Shown in pieces: positions 7,886 through 14,114 of a stretch of 14,114 nt of DNA. Position numbers and translations under genes: made by a program. The notes beneath the pieces were generated by a model, which did no database searches, had not been told where the DNA came from, and was given only the letters and a program-made list of their open reading frames with translations. Position 1 is the first letter of the stretch. The number at the start of each line of letters is the position of its first letter. Source of the DNA: an uncultured Kiritimatiellota bacterium (GTDB taxonomy: Bacteria > Verrucomicrobiota > Kiritimatiellia > RFP12 > UBA1067); assembly GCA_934654805.1 (NCBI GenBank), contig CAKUGW010000082.1:1-14114 (forward strand). The letters are read 5' to 3'.

Positions 7886-9301
7886 TCACTCCTCTTCGCC
7901 GAGATAGATGGCGAAGCGATAGCCGAAGGACATGTTGCTTTCGGTCGTCTTGGCCGCGCCTCGCATGGCCGCGCGCGAATCGGACGGATACGACGTGTAG
8001 CCGCCGCCGCGGTAGCCGCGCTGCGTCCCGGACGTGACGCCGGCAGGGTCGGTCGCATCCGGCAGGGCCTCCGCGGCGAACCAGTCGAGCACCCACTCGT
8101 TCACGCTGCCGTGCATGTCGTAGAGCCCCCAGGCGTTCGGCGCCTTGCTGCCGACCGGCCCCGGGCCGTACTGGTCGCCGTCGTCCTTCGGGTCAGTCCA
8201 GGACGCCGTCGCCTCATCGTGCTTCAGCGAGTTCTTCTTGAGCCGGGCGACCGAGTAGACACCGGTGCCGGCCGCCGGGTCGGATCCGACCGGATCCACG
8301 TTCTTGACCTCGCCGGAGACGAGATCCGTCCCGTCATGGAACGTGTGCGCCGACCCGGCGCGGCAGCAGTATTCCCACATCGCCTCCGTCGGCAGGTCGA
8401 CCAGCAGTCCCGTGTCCGCGACGTGCCGACGGAACCAGCCGACGAGGCTGATCTTGTTGGCGTCCGTTTTGTTGATGTTCGAGAACTCCGTGACCGACGG
8501 GATCTCGTAGACGGCGTGACCCGTCGCCGGCCAGTCGATGCCCTGCTCGACCGAGCCGCGCAGGAACTCGTAGGAGCAGTTCGTCGACGGACGGTTGCCG
8601 GTCGCCGTGGACTTGCCGTAGGCCGCGTTCGGCCAATACGCCTTGATCTGGTAGAACTGCTGCGCCGTCACCTCGAAGACGCCCATGTAGAACGGCTTGG
8701 TGAGCGTGACCTGGTGCTGGTTCTCGGTCCCGTACTTATTCTTCTGGTTCCACGTGTCCGGCTCCGCGCGGGGAGAGCCCATCGTGAACGTCCCCGGCTC
8801 GATGCGGCGGAACACCATCTTCGTGCGCTTGTACTCGTCGTCCCACTGGCCGTCGCCGTCCGTGTCGATCACCGTCGCGGAATAGGAGACCGGCCAGGGC
8901 TTCGCCGCCTCGCCGTTGACCGCGCCCTCGGACATGTCGATGATGAGGTACTTGCGCGACTCGACGTCCGCCGCCGTCAGCGTCACCGTGAGATTCGCAA
9001 GTTCGCGACGTGCGACATACGCCGTCTTCGCCGGATCCCAGACGATGCGGCGCTCGCCGGGCCCCACGCTGTACAGATCGCCCGACAGCGAAGCCGCCGG
9101 AATCGTCAGCGTCTCATCGCCGTTCTTCAGCGTCACGTCGATATCGTAGGTCTTGCCGTCCGTCTCCAGCAGGCGGTAGTCGATGTTGACCTTCGCGTTC
9201 CACGGCCACTGCTGCCGCACAACCACCTTGTCAATCGTTCCGGCATGAGCGCCAAGGGCCATCGCCGCCGCGCCAACCAGACAGAGCATTCTCGTTTTCA
9301 T
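7886..9301 (-). CDS. Secreted SUMF1/FGE-fold protein lacking both catalytic cysteines
   Basis: A 471-residue protein with signal peptide about residues 1-20 (cut after AHA). Residues about 22-125 form an unrecognised beta-rich domain. DTDGDGQWDDE (about 146-156) looks like a calcium-binding EF-hand/TSP3-type loop. Residues about 160-467 are the SUMF1/FGE (C-lectin-like) fold: FRRIEPGTFTMGSP, FYMGVFEVTAQQFYQ, VDLPTEAMWEYCCRAG, NAWGLYDMHGSVNEWVLDW, and RGGGYTSYPSDSR to FGYRFA. In sulfatase-activating FGE this last segment holds the two copper-binding cysteines; here those positions read S437 and S442. Formylglycine formation is therefore unlikely, and a binding or structural role is the better guess. 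No sulfatase is in the window. Start ATG 9301 has AGGAAA (9308-9313) 6 nt upstream, the same arrangement as the gene before it. Confidence 0.88.
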   Translation of the reverse strand: MKTRMLCLVGAAAMALGAHAGTIDKVVVRQQWPWNAKVNIDYRLLETDGKTYDIDVTLKNGDETLTIPAASLSGDLYSVGPGERRIVWDPAKTAYVARRELANLTVTLTAADVESRKYLIIDMSEGAVNGEAAKPWPVSYSATVIDTDGDGQWDDEYKRTKMVFRRIEPGTFTMGSPRAEPDTWNQKNKYGTENQHQVTLTKPFYMGVFEVTAQQFYQIKAYWPNAAYGKSTATGNRPSTNCSYEFLRGSVEQGIDWPATGHAVYEIPSVTEFSNINKTDANKISLVGWFRRHVADTGLLVDLPTEAMWEYCCRAGSAHTFHDGTDLVSGEVKNVDPVGSDPAAGTGVYSVARLKKNSLKHDEATASWTDPKDDGDQYGPGPVGSKAPNAWGLYDMHGSVNEWVLDWFAAEALPDATDPAGVTSGTQRGYRGGGYTSYPSDSRAAMRGAAKTTESNMSFGYRFAIYLGEEE

Positions 9302-9331
9302 CTTTTGTTTCCTTTTTGCTGTTTTATGTGA

Positions 9332-9349
9332 ATCCTGTTGATCCTGTCG
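9332..9349. repeat. Short tandem repeat in the 78-nt intergenic gap
   Basis: ATCCTGTTG (9332-9340) and ATCCTGTCG (9341-9349) lie side by side, followed by an A-run at 9350-9356. The text resembles the ATCCTGTTAATCCTGT-type intergenic repeats I have seen in many bacterial genomes (recollection only). It sits between the 216-residue protein gene and the SUMF1-fold gene. Confidence 0.55.
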
Positions 9350-9379
9350 AAAAAAACACCCGTTCGGTCGACATCCTCT

Positions 9380-10030
9380 TCATCGAATGAAAATCACCAC
9401 GCCACCGGGCACGACCTCGAACGTCGCCGTCGTTTCACCGTCGGTGACTTCGTGCGCGCCGTTCGCGAGACCACTCCACGCGAACCAGCCCGGTGCCTCG
9501 ACCGCCACAGCTTCGCCGCCGTCCAGCGACACCGACTCAACACCCTCCAGGACGGGAATCACCGCGCGTCCCTCCTTCCGCCGCCGCCAGCGGCGCGTGG
9601 CCGTGTTCGGCACACACCGCGCCGACCGACCATTCGCGCCGCGCACAAGGCCCAGCGTCGCCGCCTGTCCGAGGTTGTCTATCGCCACGCCCGCCGCGTC
9701 CGTGAACGCCAGCGCGAGCGTCACCACCCGCTCTGACGCCTCGTCTTTCGGCAGGACGAACTCGACCGAAAGGACGTCCGCGCCGTCCGGCACAGGAACC
9801 GCCGTCGTCTCGCCGCAGTCCGACGTGACGGTCAGCGTCGCCGCGACCGCGCCGCTCGGCCAGACGACAGGAATCTCCATCCGTTCGTCCGTGATGGTCT
9901 TCCACAGGAGCGACCGACTGGGATCCGTGCAGACGTAGACGCCGGATGCCGAACCGACGACATTCTCCGCCCCCCTTGCCGCGCCAACCGCCAGCAGGGC
10001 GGACAGCGCCATCACCGTTTTCTTTTGCAT
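9380..10030 (-). CDS. Secreted protein of unknown function
   Basis: A 216-residue protein not recognised as a named family. ATG 10030 is chosen because it opens a typical signal peptide (MQKKTVMALSALLAVGAARG) and has AGGAAA (10037-10042) 6 nt upstream. A longer frame from 10069 would overlap the preceding gene and bury the signal peptide. The mature part is beta-rich. It has a first sandwich-like half (about 22-125, with SLLWKTITDERMEIPVVWPS and LTVTSDCGETT), a basic patch NTATRRWRRRKEGR (about 155-168), and a short C-terminal beta unit (about 170-216) ending VVPGGVVIFIR. Three cysteines (in GVYVCTD, SDCGE and SARCVP) could be partly disulfide-linked. It follows the fusion gene after 35 nt and precedes the SUMF1-fold gene by 78 nt. 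A binding or scaffold role beside that protein is a guess from position. Confidence 0.78.
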   Translation of the reverse strand: MQKKTVMALSALLAVGAARGAENVVGSASGVYVCTDPSRSLLWKTITDERMEIPVVWPSGAVAATLTVTSDCGETTAVPVPDGADVLSVEFVLPKDEASERVVTLALAFTDAAGVAIDNLGQAATLGLVRGANGRSARCVPNTATRRWRRRKEGRAVIPVLEGVESVSLDGGEAVAVEAPGWFAWSGLANGAHEVTDGETTATFEVVPGGVVIFIR

Positions 10031-10065
10031 TTCCTGTTTCCTTTCTTTTGTGCTGAAAGCGTCCG

Positions 10066-13000
10066 TCATCGCCGCACACCCGCGCGGGACGGGTCGAAAG
10101 GCCGGAAGCCAAGCGCGCGGACGGGCGAATCGGGCCGCAGCCGGAAGTCCCGTCCGGCGGCATCGACGAACCTCGGGTCGGCCGCCGCGCCCATGAGGTC
10201 ATTCCCCTCGCGCTGCCACGCGGCGAAAGGCACGCCCGCGCGCAGGCTCGTCTCGCCGCCCTCGTTCCACCAGAGGTTGCCCTGAAAGGCGATCCGCGCC
10301 TTGCCCTGCGCCGTCCCCTCGCTCTTGAGCAAGGCGTGGCTCTCGCCGCGCTTCGCCCGATTCCAGAGGACGACGTTGTCCAGGAACGCGAACGACAGGT
10401 GGCGCTCCCCGCTCGTGACGGCGATCTGGTCGCGGTCCGAATAGGCGAAGATGTTGTTCCGCACGACGTTGTTGCGCCCGTAGTGCTGGTGGAAGCCGCC
10501 GTCAAACGTGTCGTGGACGAGGTTGTTCGCGAAGACGACGCCTTCCGTGCCCTCGTCCGCGTACAGCCCCCAGCCGCCGTAGTAGCGCGCCTTCACGTGC
10601 GAGATGACGTTGTTGCTGACGGCCGTGCCGTGCGACGTGCCGAGCGTGTAGACGCCGGCCAGGTCGCTCATCACGCCCCTGCCGAGGTTGCGGATGCGGT
10701 TGAACGCGATCTCGTTGCGCTGCGCGACGCTGCCGCGATAGCCCCAGACCCAGCCGACGCTCACGCCGCTGTAGAGGATGTCATGGATGTCGTTGTAGAC
10801 GACCTTCGTGTCGGAGACGTGCGTGAGGAGAACGCCCACGCCCTCGGCGTTGACCGTGCCCGCGTCCGCGATCTCGCAGTCGGAGACCTCAAGGAACGCG
10901 ACCGCGCGCGGCGAGCGGTCGAACACCGGCGGACACGGCAGGTTATCGTCCCTCGGCGACACGCGCGGGTCCCCGATCGTGTAGTCGGGGTTGCGCTCCG
11001 TCCGCCCGGCGAAGACGCCGCCCGCGCCGAGGTCGGCGAGCGCGCAGCGCGTCAGGACGTTGCTCGTCGAGCCGTCCGCGACGCGAAAGGCGTAGCCGCC
11101 CGTGTGCCGGACGCGGCAGTTCGCGAAGCGGACGTTCCGCGCCGCGACAAGCGTCACCGCGCCCGACGCCCGGCACGCCGCCTGGTAGGCGTTGGCGCGC
11201 GGCCGCCCGTCCGGCGCGTCCGGGTCGTCGTCCTGCACGGCCGTCGCCTCGAAGCCGACGTTCTCGAAGACGACGTCGCGCACGTGCGCCCCCGCGTCGG
11301 GATCGCCCGCGAGGCGCACGAGCTCGCGCAGCCCCGCCGTCGGCGCGAGCGCGCGGAAATCCGCCAGCGTCTCGCCCGGTCGCGGACGGTACCGGATGCG
11401 CCCGGCCCGCTCGTCGTACAGCCAGTCGCCCGGAGCCGCGAAGCCGAAGCCGACGTTCTCGAAGCGCACGAGCGCCGGCGCGCCCGGATTGTCCCAGCGC
11501 GCATAGCCCGGCTGGCGCTCGTTCGTGTCCAGCTCAAACGTCCCGGTCGCCGCGTCAAACGACGTGACGACCTGCCGCGAGCAGGTCCACTTGACGATCG
11601 TGACGAGCTTGGCCGCCGGCCAGTCCGTCTGCGCGGCCGCCGCCGGCAGCCCCTCGACGGCGAACGTGTTGCGGTATCTGAACGGGCCGCCCGCCGGCCG
11701 CGCGGCCTGCTCGGCGCGGACGAAGCGCGCGAACCCGTCCTTCGGCCAGACGGAACGCCCCGCGCGCCGCCCGTTCGTCCACAGCTGCTCGAAGCGGACG
11801 AGGGCCCCGTCCGCGCGGCGCGGCGCCGGACACGACCACGTGCCGTCCGGCTCGGCGCGCCAGCCCGCCAGCTCCTCGCCGCCGACCAGCGCCGCGTCCG
11901 CGTCCGCGCCGGCGAAACGGACGCCGGAGTCCTCCGGCGTCAAGACCAGCGTCTCGGCAAGCGGGACGCGCCCCTTCACGCGCACCGTCCACAGGCCGGA
12001 CGCATCCGCGCGCCGGGCCGCGCGAATCCGGCGCACCGCCTCCTGCGGCGAAAGGCCGTCGGCGCTGACCGTCAGCTCGCGCGCCTGCCAGTCATACGCG
12101 GCGTCGCCGTCCGCACAGCGCCAGCGCGCCGGATGCGGCGTCGCCGTCCAGTCGAGCGGCTCGCACGTCGCGCGCCCGACGCTCGCACGCGCAAAGGCCG
12201 CGCGCAACGCGGCGCGGACGCGCCCGTCGGCCAGCTGGCGCCGCCACGAGACGAACAGCGCCGTCCCGCTCCGCCCAAGCAGGTCGAGCCACTGCCGGTT
12301 CAGGCGCCCGTCGATGGCGCCCGCCGAGGCCAGGCCGCAGCAGTCGGCGTCCAGCGCGAAGAACGCGCGGTCCTGGACGGCGCGAAACGCCAGCGAATTG
12401 ACGCCGTGATCCCGCGTCCAGCGCCAGTCGCGCCCGCTCGTGTCGTCGCCGACGCGCTGAAGCTCGAAGAGCCCGGCGGCCAAGTGGTTCAGGGCGTTGC
12501 AGCCGACGAGAACCATGTCGTCGCCGGCCGCTTCGCGCAGCGCACCGTAGAGATCCTTCAGCACCTCGCATGACGTGCGCGACCGGTCACGCCAGCCGCG
12601 CGGACGCGATGATGCAAACAGCGCCGCGCCGCCGCGAGGCCAGACGCCCGTGACGTCGTAGGTGAGGTAGTCGACCTTGACGAGCTTGAAGCCCCAGGCG
12701 CGGAAGCGCCGGATGTCGGCGGCGATCTCTTCGCGCAGCGCGGGATGCGTCGGATCGAAGAAGCGCGCATCTGCCCGAAGGCGGCGCGCGGCGGAGACTT
12801 CCGGCCAGGCGCGGAACGGACGGTACCAAAGCCCCGGACGCGCGCCGAGCGCGGCGATGCGCGCGCAGAAGGCCTTCATGTCCATGCCGAAGCGCGCGCT
12901 CGACTCCGTCCACGGCCCCATGCCACTCTCCCACGAGCCGAAGCGCGCCTGCATCGTCAACGGCGCGTTTTCCTGCCAGCCGTCATCCATCACGACATAG

Positions 13001-13806
13001 GGACGGTTCGCAAGGCCCTTCGCGCAGTCGGAGACGTAAGCGGCGTCCAGGAGGAAGTTGGTCGCCGTGTTCTCGCCATAGGCGCAGTACCAGTCGTTGT
13101 AGCCGTAAACCGGCTCCTTCGGCAGCCGCGGGTTCGGACACATCAGGCGGCAGAAGGCCCGCCCGGACGCAAACGCGCGCGCACCCTTTTCGCCGCGACG
13201 GCAGACGATCCGCACCGCGTCCAGCGTGCGCGAGCCGAGCTCGACGGGCTCGCCGCCGGCGCTCACGTCCAGGCGCAGGGCCAGCGCATCCCTTTCGAGA
13301 CGCCAGCCCGCGAGCGCGTTCGGCTGGACCTCGACGCCGTAGCCGTCCGTCCTTTCCGCCGACGTGACGAGGAAGTACCAGGGCGAAAAGAGCGGCGTTT
13401 CCGTGACGGCTCGCCAGCCGAGTTCGCCATAGGCGCGCTCCCAGGCGTCGCACAGGACACGCGCGCCGTCCGGCCAGTCCGCCGGCCAGCGCAACTCGAC
13501 CCAGAGGAGCGGCGTCTCCGGCGCCGCGACCGAGACCCGTCCGTCGGAAGACAGCGAGACCGTCACGCCGCGCCCTGTCCATTGTCCGTCCGCCGCCCGC
13601 GCGAGCGCGTTCGTGAAGCCGGCGCCGGCGGCGACGACCGATGAAACCGCGTCTGCCGTCGGCGAGAGGATCGGAAGCGACGGCTCACGCGACGAAGCCG
13701 GCGCCGTCCGCGTCACGCGCGACAGGACGGGCTCCGCATCTGCCATGCGCGCAAGCGGCACGGAAACGAAAAGCGCGAGGACGACATTCGGAACTGAACT
13801 TGACAT
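10066..13806 (-). CDS. Fusion: GH36/GH27-like alpha-galactosidase plus GH141-like right-handed beta-helix
   Basis: A 1246-residue secreted protein, first gene of the operon. ATG 13806 gives signal peptide MSSSVPNVVLALFVSVPLAR up to about ADA (22-24). Residues about 40-225 are a beta-sandwich and 232-575 a clan-D TIM barrel. Barrel motifs are YGYNDWYCAYG, VVMDDGWQ (271-278), KLVKVDY (nucleophile D379), and QRVGDDTSG (acid/base D454 or D455), then ALDADCCGL. This is the pattern of alpha-galactosidase-like GH36 relatives, which usually end near 'PLDW...YDW' (here about 550-573). Instead the frame continues without linker into a complete second enzyme-like module (about 577-1246). Its front end is LTVSADGLSPQEAVRRIRAA, DSGVRFAG, and QLWTNGRRAGRSVWP. 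Beta-helix coils follow, with DLAGVYTLGTSHG (about 1048-1060), WGLYADEG (about 1079-1086) and GGFHQHYGRNN (about 1103-1113), typical of GH141-like proteins. Alpha-galactoside removal plus fucoside or xylan cleavage is plausible; the precise substrates are unknown. Confidence 0.9.
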   Translation of the reverse strand: MSSSVPNVVLALFVSVPLARMADAEPVLSRVTRTAPASSREPSLPILSPTADAVSSVVAAGAGFTNALARAADGQWTGRGVTVSLSSDGRVSVAAPETPLLWVELRWPADWPDGARVLCDAWERAYGELGWRAVTETPLFSPWYFLVTSAERTDGYGVEVQPNALAGWRLERDALALRLDVSAGGEPVELGSRTLDAVRIVCRRGEKGARAFASGRAFCRLMCPNPRLPKEPVYGYNDWYCAYGENTATNFLLDAAYVSDCAKGLANRPYVVMDDGWQENAPLTMQARFGSWESGMGPWTESSARFGMDMKAFCARIAALGARPGLWYRPFRAWPEVSAARRLRADARFFDPTHPALREEIAADIRRFRAWGFKLVKVDYLTYDVTGVWPRGGAALFASSRPRGWRDRSRTSCEVLKDLYGALREAAGDDMVLVGCNALNHLAAGLFELQRVGDDTSGRDWRWTRDHGVNSLAFRAVQDRAFFALDADCCGLASAGAIDGRLNRQWLDLLGRSGTALFVSWRRQLADGRVRAALRAAFARASVGRATCEPLDWTATPHPARWRCADGDAAYDWQARELTVSADGLSPQEAVRRIRAARRADASGLWTVRVKGRVPLAETLVLTPEDSGVRFAGADADAALVGGEELAGWRAEPDGTWSCPAPRRADGALVRFEQLWTNGRRAGRSVWPKDGFARFVRAEQAARPAGGPFRYRNTFAVEGLPAAAAQTDWPAAKLVTIVKWTCSRQVVTSFDAATGTFELDTNERQPGYARWDNPGAPALVRFENVGFGFAAPGDWLYDERAGRIRYRPRPGETLADFRALAPTAGLRELVRLAGDPDAGAHVRDVVFENVGFEATAVQDDDPDAPDGRPRANAYQAACRASGAVTLVAARNVRFANCRVRHTGGYAFRVADGSTSNVLTRCALADLGAGGVFAGRTERNPDYTIGDPRVSPRDDNLPCPPVFDRSPRAVAFLEVSDCEIADAGTVNAEGVGVLLTHVSDTKVVYNDIHDILYSGVSVGWVWGYRGSVAQRNEIAFNRIRNLGRGVMSDLAGVYTLGTSHGTAVSNNVISHVKARYYGGWGLYADEGTEGVVFANNLVHDTFDGGFHQHYGRNNVVRNNIFAYSDRDQIAVTSGERHLSFAFLDNVVLWNRAKRGESHALLKSEGTAQGKARIAFQGNLWWNEGGETSLRAGVPFAAWQREGNDLMGAAADPRFVDAAGRDFRLRPDSPVRALGFRPFDPSRAGVRR

Positions 13807-13813
13807 GGCGCAT

Positions 13814-13843
13814 ATTATACAGCAAGTCATAGTGGATTTTCAC
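13814..13843 (-). promoter_or_regulatory. Predicted operon promoter, nearly leaderless
   Basis: On the minus strand, GTGAAA (13843-13838, 4 of 6 to consensus) and a perfect TATAAT (13819-13814) are separated by 18 nt. The -10 ends 7 nt before ATG 13806, so transcription would start at or next to the start codon. A second TATAAT lies at 13851-13846 without a good -35. No Shine-Dalgarno sequence precedes ATG 13806. Confidence 0.6.
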
Positions 13844-13930
13844 GCATTATATTATTGACTGTCTGCGCAACGAATACGCCGCTCTCCGCTCTGCCGACGA
13901 ACACGGCTCTCTTTGTCGCCGAATACGCGC

Positions 13931-14109
13931 TTTGCGGACGGGGCAAGCCCGTCCCTCCTGATAATGGCAAATCAATAATGGCAAATCATTGCGGTTCTGC
14001 GAAGAGGCGGGAGGAACGCGCTTGTCGCGTCCGGGCCTTGCAGCAGCAGACTCCTACAATACGGGAGGGACGCGCTTGTCGTATTCGGGCCTTGCACCTG
14101 CCCCCCTTC
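13931..14109. repeat. REP-like hairpin cluster, right copy, upstream of the operon
   Basis: The stretch 13861-14114 holds no gene I can support. It holds a forward 25-bp unit at 13936-13960 (7-bp stem: GGACGGG 13936-13942 with CCCGTCC 13948-13954). Two inverted units lie at 14008-14032 and 14062-14086, which match each other at 31 of 35 positions when the shared CGGGCCTTGCA tail is included. Reverse-complemented, the inverted units match the forward one around the core CAAG loop (GGACG, CAAG, CGTCC, CTCC), a BIME-like arrangement. The cluster has the same order of parts and orientation as the one at 1922-2077. Confidence 0.75.
13961..13988. repeat. Perfect tandem 14-bp repeat between REP-like units
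   Basis: ATAATGGCAAATCA occurs twice head to tail (13961-13974 and 13975-13988) with no mismatch. It is AT-rich against a GC-rich background and fills the spacer between the forward and first inverted REP-like unit. It probably arose by slippage; no function is indicated. Confidence 0.85.
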
Positions 14110-14114
14110 CCGCC

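Noticed and set aside
7886..9301. Sulfatase-activating formylglycine-generating enzyme
   Set aside because: Both copper-binding cysteine positions are Ser and no sulfatase is in the window, so I call only the fold.
8111..9331. Plus-strand open frame of 406 codons opposite the SUMF1-fold gene
   Set aside because: Shadow of a gene with unmistakable SUMF1 blocks on the other strand.
9350..9376. Intrinsic terminator between the 216-residue protein and the SUMF1-fold gene (T7 on the minus strand)
   Set aside because: The stem before the T-run (ACC/GGT or CCG/CGG) is only 3 bp. I kept the six genes as one probable operon, though partial termination here cannot be excluded.
10336..12573. Plus-strand open frame of 745 codons opposite the fusion gene
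   Set aside because: The composition is that of a mirrored GC-rich gene and it has no recognisable motif; the minus-strand reading carries alpha-galactosidase and beta-helix motifs.
13936..14086. CRISPR array
   Set aside because: The repeated units are few, in both orientations, unevenly spaced and hairpin-forming, and no cas gene is present.

Overview
The window is GC-rich (strongly G/C-biased third codon positions) and looks like a chromosomal accessory segment of a glycan-degrading bacterium of the PVC group. I lean towards Kiritimatiellae/Verrucomicrobiota. The reasons are the style of the secreted proteins (SUMF1-fold protein with a DTDGDG loop, right-handed beta-helix proteins, SGNH esterase, GH2), the absence of SusC/SusD, and a DUF4338-ISAs1 type transposase. 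This assignment is an inference from protein style, not from a marker gene.

Layout. (1) 2-808, plus strand: an open but internally deleted transposase that joins a DUF4338 (DruA-like) fragment to the C-terminal part of an ISAs1-type DDE transposase. (2) 843-1806, plus strand: a tandem 15-bp repeat overlapping a near-consensus promoter, then a TTG-initiated gene for an unrecognised four-helix membrane protein with a soluble C-terminal domain. (3) 1807-2098: a convergent intergenic region holding a REP-like hairpin cluster. (4) 2099-13806, minus strand: six consecutive genes read right to left that look like one operon. (5) 13807-14114: the operon promoter and a second copy of the same REP-like cluster.

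The operon, in transcription order: a 1246-residue fusion of a GH36/GH27-like alpha-galactosidase to a GH141-like right-handed beta-helix; a 216-residue secreted protein of unknown function; a secreted SUMF1/FGE-fold protein lacking both catalytic cysteines; a secreted SGNH/GDSL esterase carrying a degenerate second copy of its own domain; a second secreted beta-helix (GH141-like layout); and a GH2 beta-galactosidase-type enzyme with a DUF4982-like C-terminal region. Every product has a signal peptide and the gaps are -1 to 78 nt. The simplest reading is a secreted or periplasmic cassette that strips alpha-galactosyl, beta-galactosyl (or related) and acyl groups from one complex glycan. The substrate cannot be told from sequence, and no transporter, regulator or sulfatase is in the window.

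The most unusual items are the alpha-galactosidase/GH141-like fusion, the self-duplicated esterase, the cysteine-less FGE homologue, a promoter placed so that the operon mRNA would be nearly leaderless, and the REP-like clusters on both sides of the operon.
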